Made by a program: the position numbers and the translations under genes
From: Atribacteria bacterium SCGC AAA255-G05
GTDB lineage: Bacteria > Atribacterota > Phoenicimicrobiia > Phoenicimicrobiales > Phoenicimicrobiaceae
Length of the DNA: 17,234 nucleotides
Reading direction: 5' to 3'
Assembly: GCA_000405605.1 (NCBI GenBank)
Contig: ASPA01000044.1
Coordinates: 1-17,234 of the forward strand
The notes under the pieces: generated by a model
Told to the model about the DNA's origin: nothing
What the model saw: the letters and a program-made list of their open reading frames with translations, nothing else
Databases searched by the model: none
Shown here: positions 1 through 6,223 of the stretch, piece by piece
How positions within the stretch are numbered: position 1 is the first letter of the stretch
Layout of the letters: each line of letters begins with the position of its first letter

Positions 1-531
1 CTACTTCAATTCTTTTAATGCTTTTTGGATTTGTTCCGGCCTAATTTGCATGTTATGATTTCCAGCCCCAGCTTGTTCAGCAAAATAAGCACCCTTACCT
101 TTGATTGTATTCAAGATAATCATTGTAGGACAACCTTTACATTTTTTAGCGGATAAAATAGCATTATCAATTTCTTGTACGTTATGTCCATCTTCTACAT
201 TCATTACATTCCAGCCAAAAGCTTTCCATTTATCAACAATTGGCTCTAACGAATTAATTTCATCCGTAGTTCCGTCGATCTGCATTTTGTTATAATCTGT
301 AAATCCTATAAGATTGTCTAATTTTTTATGTGCTGCATACATAGCAGCTTCCCAAATCTGTCCTTCCTGGCTTTCGCCATCACCTATCAGTGTATATATA
401 GTGGCATTATCTTTTTTTAATTTTGGACCCTATTGCAACACCAACCGCACATGAAAAGCCTTGCCCCAATGAACCTGTGGTCATATCAATTCCAGGTGTT
501 CTTTTCATATCACAATGACTAGAAAAATTTG
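1..531 (-). pseudogene. Frameshifted 3' copy of transketolase A subunit (inverted duplicate)
   Basis: This is a near-identical reverse-strand copy of 2824-3353, the 3' two thirds of the intact transketolase N-terminal subunit downstream. I see only two differences: a homopolymer of 7 T (at about 412-418) where the intact gene has 6 A, and one substitution near 522. The extra base shifts the frame, so only the last 113 codons (1-342) stay open. The 5' third, with the start codon and the first thiamine-diphosphate histidines, is missing. Homology stops at 531, where a different gene begins on the other strand. The copy also begins exactly at the stop codon at the window edge, so it may continue outside. 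It is non-functional as written. It may be a real duplication or an assembly artefact. Confidence 0.85.
1..531. repeat. Left arm of ~530-bp inverted repeat (partner 2824-3353)
   Basis: The reverse complement of this segment matches 2824-3353 with one 1-base indel and one substitution. The two arms are separated by about 2.3 kb carrying a DUF4440 gene and two transposase remnants. The near identity points to a very recent event or an assembly effect. Confidence 0.9.
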
Positions 532-566
532 AGAATGCTACTCCACCACAAGAGAGTACTGAAACA

Positions 567-947
567 ATGCAAGAAATTGCCAGTAGAAATTTTGGTACAT
601 GGAATAATGCTCTACAAAGCCGAAACCCTAAAGAAGTAGCGGCACTTTATATTACAGATGCCACTTTTTTACCTACGACTTCAGGGGAATTCAAGAAGGG
701 GCAATATGGTGCGAAAGAATATTTTGAACACTTCCTGATAAAAAATCCTATGGGTAAAATTATCCAGGAAGAAGTTCAAACTCTTGGCACTGATTGTTAT
801 TTGCATTCCGGGATGTACAATTTTGAAGTCGGCCCAGGAGATGATAGACAAGTAGTTGAGGCCAGATTTTCATTTATTTGGAAAAAGGATGATCAAGGAA
901 AGTGGAAAATAGTGCACCACCATTCATCGGCGAAACCGAAAGGTTAG
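567..947 (+). CDS. DUF4440 / SnoaL-like (CaMKII-association-domain fold) protein, probably 5'-truncated
   Basis: This 126-residue protein has the cone-shaped NTF2-like fold signature of DUF4440/SgcJ-type proteins. An N-terminal helix (FGTWNNALQSRNPKEVAALY) is followed by YITDATFLPT, and a C-terminal strand pair FSFIWKKDDQGKWKIVHHHSS. These proteins bind small ligands or act as accessory domains; no specific reaction can be assigned. The frame stays open upstream to about 519, reading ATPPQESTET before the first ATG, and no ribosome binding site precedes 567. Homologues often have a signal peptide just before such a linker, so I infer that the real start and a leader were lost when the transketolase copy was joined at 531. 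Most of the globular domain is present. The family call is confident; the start is not. Confidence 0.7.
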   Translation: MQEIASRNFGTWNNALQSRNPKEVAALYITDATFLPTTSGEFKKGQYGAKEYFEHFLIKNPMGKIIQEEVQTLGTDCYLHSGMYNFEVGPGDDRQVVEARFSFIWKKDDQGKWKIVHHHSSAKPKG

Positions 948-958
948 AGATAATTGGA

Positions 959-977
959 GTTCCGCTAAAAGCGGAAC
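959..977. other. Short hairpin after the DUF4440 gene
   Basis: GTTCCGC and GCGGAAC form a perfect 7-bp stem around a 5-base loop, 11 bases after the stop codon. No T-run follows on either strand, so intrinsic termination is doubtful. It may instead stabilise the mRNA 3' end. Confidence 0.45.
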
Positions 978-1003
978 GAAAAAATTGAAAATAGAGAGAA
1001 AGT

Positions 1004-1024
1004 GGTCAGGTCTCAACATTTGAC
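1004..1024 (+). repeat. Left terminal inverted repeat of the REP-transposase unit
   Basis: A 21-bp sequence beginning GGTCAGGTCTCAACATTTG is repeated in perfect inverted orientation at 2012-2032, bracketing the decayed transposase. Ends of the GGTCAGGTCT type are familiar beside REP-associated tyrosine transposases. Confidence 0.85.
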
Positions 1025-1054
1025 GTAACTCTATCTAAGTGCTAACATTTTATT

Positions 1055-2009
1055 ATGACTAGACCTTTACGATTATCTTTTGAAAATGCTTTTTATCATA
1101 TTACCGCCAGGGGCAATCGGAGAGAGGATATATTCTATTCCTCTCGAGATAAAGAGATATTTTTAAAAAGATTAAAAGAAATGCTCATCAAATATTCGAT
1201 GATTTGTTACGCTTATTGCCTCATGGATAATCATTATCATCTCTTTATTAAAACGAATAAATCCAACCTATCTCAAGGCATCAATTATCTCGGAGAATAT
1301 ATATACCAATTGGTTTCGTAATAAACATCAAATCATCGGTCCTCTTTTTTAAGGTCGGTTTAAATCTATTCTGGTTGATGCCGACAATTATGCGCTTGCT
1401 CTCTCAGCTTATATTCATCTAAATCCCTTACGTGCCGGAATCATAAAACAATTAGAAGATTATCCCTGGAGTAGCTATTTGGATTACTTAAATTTAAGAA
1501 AATCTGATATTTCCGATCCTTCCTTTATACTAAAATCTATAGACCATGATACTTTTAAAGCAATGAGCAAATATCGAGAGTATGTTAGCGAAAATCAGGA
1601 TATAAAAAACCCGCTTAGAGAATCCTATCGCCATATCGCTCTTGGCAGTGAAACCTTTATTGAAAGGGTAAAAGAAAAGATAGAACATCTAGGTCGAAGA
1701 AGAGAAATTCCTTCTACCCGCTTTCTGTCTAAATATGATGTGGATACGATTATTACCAAAATGACTCAAGCATTACATATTGAAAGAAGTATAATCTTTG
1801 ATAAAAAAAGAGGGAACCTGAATCGCTCTTTGGCAATCTACCTCATTAAGCGATTCACCCTACTTTCCTTATCTGAAATAGGTGAACTTTTTAAGATGGA
1901 TTATTCAGCCGTTTCCCAGGCTGCAAAAAGATTTGAACAAAAAAGTGAAGTTAATCATGAAATAAAAGAGGTCATGCAAAGGGTGATAACAGTTTTAAAG
2001 GAAGTATGA
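1055..2009 (+). pseudogene. REP-associated tyrosine transposase (Y1/HUH) with C-terminal DnaA-like HTH, inactivated
   Basis: The first 88 codons match the start of RAYT/IS200-like Y1 transposases: MTRPLRLSFENAFYHITARG and then the HUH metal motif in MDNHYHLFIKT. At about 1300 an extra TATA-like tetranucleotide shifts the frame (GEY then YTNWF expected). At 1350 an ochre TAA replaces the glutamine codon of the conserved LFQGRFKS. The rest runs open to 2009 and includes AYIHLNPLRAGI, which holds the likely catalytic tyrosine. Near the end, AIYLIKRFTLLSLSEIGELF and DYSAVSQAAKRF resemble the DnaA C-terminal helix-turn-helix, an extension known in some Y1 transposases. Two independent lesions make it a pseudogene, so it would need a relative to act in trans. 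Perfect 21-bp inverted ends flank it. Confidence 0.85.
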
Positions 2010-2011
2010 AT

Positions 2012-2032
2012 GTCAAATGTTGAGACCTGACC
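2012..2032 (-). repeat. Right terminal inverted repeat of the REP-transposase unit
   Basis: This is the perfect reverse complement of 1004-1024, starting two bases after the transposase stop codon. Together the two ends define a roughly 1,029-bp unit. Confidence 0.85.
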
Positions 2033-2082
2033 CCTTTATTTTCATTGATGACATGTACTCTTACTAATTCTTTTTTGGTCAT
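2033..2082 (-). pseudogene. 5' remnant of a DDE (rve-type, ISNCY/IS481-like) transposase
   Basis: On the minus strand an ATG at 2080-2082 follows a good AAGGTGA ribosome binding site and reads MTKKELVRVHVINENK. That resembles the opening of DDE transposases that begin MTxKELVRxxVI and continue into a helix-turn-helix. After about 17 codons the frame runs into the terminal repeat of the REP-transposase unit, so the rest of the gene is lost. Tandem TGACA repeats just upstream support an insertion-sequence end. The family assignment is tentative because so little remains. Confidence 0.4.
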
Positions 2083-2105
2083 TAGATATCTCACCTTTTC
2101 CATAG

Positions 2106-2179
2106 TGACATTATTACTGATTAATTTCAAGGTGACAATATCACAGATTAATTACACAAATGACACCAATTGGTTGACA
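2106..2179. repeat. Tandem TGACA-headed repeats, probable IS terminal/transposase-binding sites
   Basis: TGACATTATTACTGATTAAT at 2106 recurs as TGACAATATCACAGATTAAT at 2133, and the TGACA head recurs at 2161 and 2175. Spacings are 27, 28 and 14 bp. Two consecutive roughly 27-bp units share the inner GATTAATT. Such arrays lie at the ends of several DDE insertion sequences, and the transposase start codon lies immediately beside this one. Confidence 0.5.
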
Positions 2180-2413
2180 AATAAGAATATGGATGTTATT
2201 GTAAAATTAATTGGTTAGTTATTTAAATTAATCAATAAATGTAATTGATGATGGTAATAAAAAAATTATTGTTTTTTTGATTCATTTTATCTACGATAAT
2301 ATTTTGTGTTTTCATCAATTAAAAATTGAACTTTATTGAAGTATAAAAGAATTGCTACTTTTTTAAAAATATTTAGCTTATTTTTGCATAAAAAATCTAT
2401 CTTTAAATATTAT
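2174..2413 (+). promoter_or_regulatory. Candidate promoters for the transketolase operon in an AT-rich leader
   Basis: The roughly 440 bases between the IS remnant and the transketolase start contain no gene. Two sigma-70-like candidates are visible: TTGACA (2174-2179), 17 bases, TATTGT (2197-2202); and TTGCAT (2384-2389), 18 bases, TATTAT (2408-2413). The first may be an outward promoter of the insertion-sequence end. The region is very AT-rich, so chance matches are likely. An operator for the ROK repressor encoded in the operon would be expected here, but I cannot identify one. Confidence 0.3.
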
Positions 2414-2525
2414 AAAAACAATAGCTACTGCGTTAAATCCACAAAATATAAAATAGATGAAAATTAGATTAATAGAAATAATTATTCTTATATTAAAGAT
2501 TATGCTTCCGGTGAGGTAAAAGATA

Positions 2526-3353
2526 TTGTTAGAACAAAAAAGAGTTAAAGAGTTAAATATGAAGTGTAAAATGATAAGGTATTTGACTATAGATGCTATA
2601 GGGCATTTAGGAGTTGGGCATATAGGTGGATGCCTATCAATAGTGGAGGTTCTTGTTGTTCTATATTATAATCACATGAATATTGATGTTAATAATCCTA
2701 AAATGGAAGGTAGAGACCGGTTTATCCTTTCGAAAGGACATGCAGGACCTACGATGTATTCTATTTTAGCAGACAAAGGGTATTTCGATAAGAAACTTCT
2801 ATATACACTGAATAAACCAAATACAAATTTTCCTAGTCATTGTGATATGAAAAGAACACCTGGAATTGATATGACCACAGGTTCATTGGGGCAAGGCTTT
2901 TCATGTGCGGTTGGTGTTGCAATAGGGTCCAAAATTAAAAAAGATAATGCCACTATATATACACTGATAGGTGATGGCGAAAGCCAGGAAGGACAGATTT
3001 GGGAAGCTGCTATGTATGCAGCACATAAAAAATTAGACAATCTTATAGGATTTACAGATTATAACAAAATGCAGATCGACGGAACTACGGATGAAATTAA
3101 TTCGTTAGAGCCAATTGTTGATAAATGGAAAGCTTTTGGCTGGAATGTAATGAATGTAGAAGATGGACATAACGTACAAGAAATTGATAATGCTATTTTA
3201 TCCGCTAAAAAATGTAAAGGTTGTCCTACAATGATTATCTTGAATACAATCAAAGGTAAGGGTGCTTATTTTGCTGAACAAGCTGGGGCTGGAAATCATA
3301 ACATGCAAATTAGGCCGGAACAAATCCAAAAAGCATTAAAAGAATTGAAGTAG
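2526..3353 (+). CDS. Transketolase, N-terminal (A) subunit
   Basis: This half-size transketolase of 275 residues carries the thiamine-diphosphate pyrophosphate-binding domain. With the B subunit it transfers two-carbon ketol units between sugar phosphates in the cytoplasm. Visible motifs are the HLGVGHIGG segment (histidines 27 and 32), SKGHAGP around 69-75, GSLGQG at 119-124, and the thiamine motif GDGES (149-153) ending in DYNK (178-181). Translation starts at TTG, chosen because GAGGT lies 8 bases upstream and no better in-frame ATG precedes the conserved domain. The B-subunit gene follows after 16 bases. Split transketolases serve the pentose phosphate pathway, and also dedicated sugar catabolism such as apulose-4-phosphate cleavage; the sequence alone does not fix the substrate. 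A damaged inverted copy lies at 1-531. Confidence 0.93.
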   Translation: MLEQKRVKELNMKCKMIRYLTIDAIGHLGVGHIGGCLSIVEVLVVLYYNHMNIDVNNPKMEGRDRFILSKGHAGPTMYSILADKGYFDKKLLYTLNKPNTNFPSHCDMKRTPGIDMTTGSLGQGFSCAVGVAIGSKIKKDNATIYTLIGDGESQEGQIWEAAMYAAHKKLDNLIGFTDYNKMQIDGTTDEINSLEPIVDKWKAFGWNVMNVEDGHNVQEIDNAILSAKKCKGCPTMIILNTIKGKGAYFAEQAGAGNHNMQIRPEQIQKALKELK

Positions 3354-3369
3354 GATGAGGTAATTTGTA

Positions 3370-4314
3370 ATGTATAACACAAATGTGGAAATGAGAGTAG
3401 CTCTTGTTTCAGAGATTGAAAAAATAATGGAAAAAGATGAAAGGATAGTTTTTGTTGATGCTGATTTAGGCAAAGCAGGGGGTACTTTAAAGCTAAGGGA
3501 AAAATTTCCGGAAAGAGCTTTGGATGTTGGTGTTGCCGAACAGAATATGGCATCTGTTGCTGCCGGATTATCATCATATGGTTTTATACCATTTATTAGC
3601 TCTTTCACCTCATTTGCGACAAGAAGAATTGCAGACCAGATAGCTATTTCAATATCATATGCTGGAAGCAATGTTAAGATCATAGGACTTGATCCTGGAA
3701 TATCAGCGGAACTAAATGGTGGAACACATATGAGCTTTGAGGATGTTGGAATTATCAGAAATATACCTGGTACCGTAATATTTGAGCCTGTTGATGTTAT
3801 CCAATTAGTGAAAGCTCTGCCACAAATAGTAGATTATAAAGGTATGATATACATAAGATTATTTAGAAAAACAACTCCCCAAGTTTTTAATGACAATTAT
3901 AAATTTAATCTGTTTAAAGCTGATGTACTTAAGGAAGGAAATGATGTAAGCATTTTTGCGACAGGTATCACTGTGAGTGAATCGATTAAAGCAGTAGAAA
4001 TATTAAACAAAAGAGGGATCGACACTGAACTTATAAACGTACATACGATAAAACCGATAGACAAAGAGACTATTGTTTCATCGATTAAAAAAACTAAAGC
4101 AGTAGTAACATGTGAAAACCACAGTATTATTGGAGGTTTGAGATCTGCAGTCGCTGAGGTGATGACGGAAGAGTATTTGTGTGCACCATTTAAATATATT
4201 GGTGTTCATGATTGCTTTGGTGAAGTGGGAAAATTTGATTATCTTCTCAAGAAATATAGGTTATCGGCAGATGATATAGTTGAAAAAACATTAGAAGCAA
4301 TAAGCGCAAAATAA
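3370..4314 (+). CDS. Transketolase, C-terminal (B) subunit
   Basis: The 314-residue partner of the preceding subunit contains the pyrimidine-binding domain (about 1-165) and the C-terminal transketolase domain (about 185-310). The catalytic glutamate that activates the thiamine ring is in VGVAEQNM (E57), followed by FISSFTSFATRRIADQI and GGTHMSFEDVGIIR. In the C-terminal half, IFATGITVSESIKAVEIL and VVTCENHSIIGGLRSAVAEV are typical. A GAGG ribosome binding site precedes the ATG. A and B together make one complete active site at the subunit interface. The gene lies between subunit A (16-bp gap) and an RpiB-like isomerase (25-bp gap), so a single transcript is likely. Length and motifs are normal for the family. 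Confidence 0.94.
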   Translation: MYNTNVEMRVALVSEIEKIMEKDERIVFVDADLGKAGGTLKLREKFPERALDVGVAEQNMASVAAGLSSYGFIPFISSFTSFATRRIADQIAISISYAGSNVKIIGLDPGISAELNGGTHMSFEDVGIIRNIPGTVIFEPVDVIQLVKALPQIVDYKGMIYIRLFRKTTPQVFNDNYKFNLFKADVLKEGNDVSIFATGITVSESIKAVEILNKRGIDTELINVHTIKPIDKETIVSSIKKTKAVVTCENHSIIGGLRSAVAEVMTEEYLCAPFKYIGVHDCFGEVGKFDYLLKKYRLSADDIVEKTLEAISAK

Positions 4315-4339
4315 GATTATAATACGAGGTGAATATATA

Positions 4340-4822
4340 ATGAAATTAGTAATAGGTTCAGATATATCCGGATTTTATTTAAAAGAAAATATAAAAAAAT
4401 ATCTCATTAAAAAAAGATATAATTTTGATGATTTAGGTACACAGAAATTAGAAGAAGGCATTCCATTTTTTAATGTTGCTTCTAAGGTCGCACTTAAAAT
4501 TCAAAATAAAGAATACGAAAGGGGTATTCTTATTTGTGGAACAGGAGCTGGTATGGCAATTGTTGCAAATAAATATAAAGGTGTATATGCTGTTGCGGTA
4601 GAAAATGTTTATAGTGCAAAGAAATGTAGAGCCATAAACAATGCCAATATTATGACAATGGGTGGTTGGATAGTTGCTCCTGAAATGGCTTGCGAGATGG
4701 TGGAAGAATTTTTAACGACTGAATTCACGCAAGGATTGGAAGATTGGAGACAGGAGAATTTAAAAAAGGCTATTATAAAAATATCTGAGATAGAAAATAA
4801 TATTTATAATAGACCTGAATAA
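4340..4822 (+). CDS. Atypical RpiB/LacA/LacB family sugar-phosphate isomerase
   Basis: The 160-residue protein has the RpiB fold: MKLVIGSD at the start, the cysteine loop LICGTGAGM (equivalent to the catalytic Cys of RpiB), INNANIMTMGG, and the closing LTTEF. It should interconvert an aldose and a ketose phosphate. Several residues expected of ribose-5-phosphate isomerase B are changed. The GSDHAGF motif reads GSDISGF, losing the active-site histidine; the later catalytic histidine region reads VENVYSAKKC; and the usual TEFEGGRH..R tail reads TEFTQGLEDWRQ. I therefore infer a non-ribose or remodelled substrate, as in the LacAB, erythrose-phosphate and other RpiB relatives. A strong GAGGTG site precedes it. 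Linkage to the split transketolase suggests a shared pathway for an unusual sugar. Confidence 0.8.
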   Translation: MKLVIGSDISGFYLKENIKKYLIKKRYNFDDLGTQKLEEGIPFFNVASKVALKIQNKEYERGILICGTGAGMAIVANKYKGVYAVAVENVYSAKKCRAINNANIMTMGGWIVAPEMACEMVEEFLTTEFTQGLEDWRQENLKKAIIKISEIENNIYNRPE

Positions 4823-4855
4823 AGAATTATTAATGAAAAGATGAAAGAGGATAAC

Positions 4856-6070
4856 ATGGGTAGAAATGGTTTAAATATGGAATATGTAAAATCAAAAAAC
4901 AGGTCTAAATTTTTGAGATTACTTAATAATAATGAAGTGATGTCCAGAATAGATGTTGCTGATACCCTTTCTCTTACTCGGGCAACGGTCACAAATATAT
5001 GTAGCAATATGATAGAGAAAGGGATCATCATTGAGAAAGGTGAAATGAAAGAGAAAAAAAGAGCAGGTCGGAAAAAAATACTTATAGAAATTAACTATAA
5101 GTATAAACATGTTTTAGGAATAAATATAGAGCCTGATTTTACCTATATTTCTATAAGCGATCTAAAAGGGGAAATTGTTATATGTAAAAAGATAAAAACC
5201 ATATCTGGAGGCAAGCCAAACGATTTTTTAGACGTTGTTGCGTCTCATTGTAACAATATAATTCAACAGGCAAATATACCAAAAGAGAAAATATTGGGTG
5301 TGGGCATTACTGTAGTCGGACCAGTTGACAAAAAGAAGGGTATTAGTAAAAAAGCATATGGTATATGGGAACTAGAGATAAAGGTACGAGATTATTTTGA
5401 ACAAAAATTGGGATATAAAGTAGTGATTGAAAACAATGTTAAGGCGTTTGTGATTGCACAAATACTTTATGGTTTGGGCAGAGAAGTTGAAAACTTTATC
5501 GCCTTAAAATGGGGACCTGGTGTAGGGTCTGATGTGGTTATTAATGGAAAATTATATGAAGGTGAAAGTTTTAAAGCGGCTGAAGTTGGACATTGCATAG
5601 TTGAACCTGATGGGAAGCAATGTAAATGCGGGAAAAGAGGTTGTTTAGAAACTGTAATATCCTTTGATAATTTAGTGAAAATGATGAAAGAAAAATTTTC
5701 CAGAGAGAAGACACCTGGCGTTTACGAAAGTTGTAATGGAGATTTGGAAGGCATAAGTGAAGATAATATTATAAATTTTATGACATATAATGATCCTGGA
5801 GTTATTGAAATAGTTGATAAAGTATTGGATATTTTTTGTTTAACCGTTGCTAATCTTCTTTCAATATTAGCACCGAATAAGATTATTCTGTATGGGAGAG
5901 GATTTGAGGAGCAAATGATTGTGAATAAATTTATAGTTCGCTGCAACCACTACAACAATGCATACAATAAAAAAAACATATTAGTATCTAAATTTAAAGA
6001 TAGGATAAATTATATTGGACCCATTTCATTAGTCGTTAATGAAATGTTATTCGAAAATGGGGGAATATAG
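4856..6070 (+). CDS. ROK-family transcriptional repressor (XylR/NagC-like)
   Basis: This is a sugar-responsive DNA-binding repressor. Residues about 15-60 form a winged helix (FLRLLNNNEVMSRIDVADTL, SLTRATVTNICSNMIEKG). The rest is a ROK domain with the zinc motif CKCGKRGCLE (256-265) and the upstream EVGH histidine (246). The aspartate used by ROK sugar kinases (END...) reads ENN at 192-194, which supports a regulator that binds sugar without phosphorylating it. I chose the ATG at 4856 because AAAGAGG lies 5 bases upstream; an in-frame ATG at 4841 would add five residues but has a poorer site. As the last gene of the transketolase operon it most likely controls that operon, releasing DNA when the cognate sugar or sugar phosphate binds. 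Confidence 0.9.
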   Translation: MGRNGLNMEYVKSKNRSKFLRLLNNNEVMSRIDVADTLSLTRATVTNICSNMIEKGIIIEKGEMKEKKRAGRKKILIEINYKYKHVLGINIEPDFTYISISDLKGEIVICKKIKTISGGKPNDFLDVVASHCNNIIQQANIPKEKILGVGITVVGPVDKKKGISKKAYGIWELEIKVRDYFEQKLGYKVVIENNVKAFVIAQILYGLGREVENFIALKWGPGVGSDVVINGKLYEGESFKAAEVGHCIVEPDGKQCKCGKRGCLETVISFDNLVKMMKEKFSREKTPGVYESCNGDLEGISEDNIINFMTYNDPGVIEIVDKVLDIFCLTVANLLSILAPNKIILYGRGFEEQMIVNKFIVRCNHYNNAYNKKNILVSKFKDRINYIGPISLVVNEMLFENGGI

Positions 6071-6194
6071 TTATAAAGAAATATTTCTTGGGTCTGTTCG
6101 AGATATTCTCTGATATAGAGTTGGAAAAATTATTGCGGAAAGTAAGTTGAATCTTTACAGATTACCACTCAACTTATTATAGGGTTTTTGCTAT

Positions 6195-6223
6195 GATATA
6201 TTAGAAAGGGAGGAGAGAAAATT
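6195..6223 (+). promoter_or_regulatory. Strong Shine-Dalgarno before the oxidoreductase gene
   Basis: AGAAAGGGAGGAG ends 8 to 9 bases before the ATG, a stronger site than those of the preceding operon. The 150 bases before the gene also contain TAAGTTGA/TCAACTTA, an 8-bp inverted repeat, at roughly 6145-6178. This could be an operator or a weak terminator of the sugar operon; no T-run follows. Confidence 0.5.

Noticed and set aside
2106..2179. CRISPR-like repeat array
   Set aside because: Only two full units with diverged sequence, irregular spacing, no spacers and no cas genes; an insertion-sequence end explains it better.
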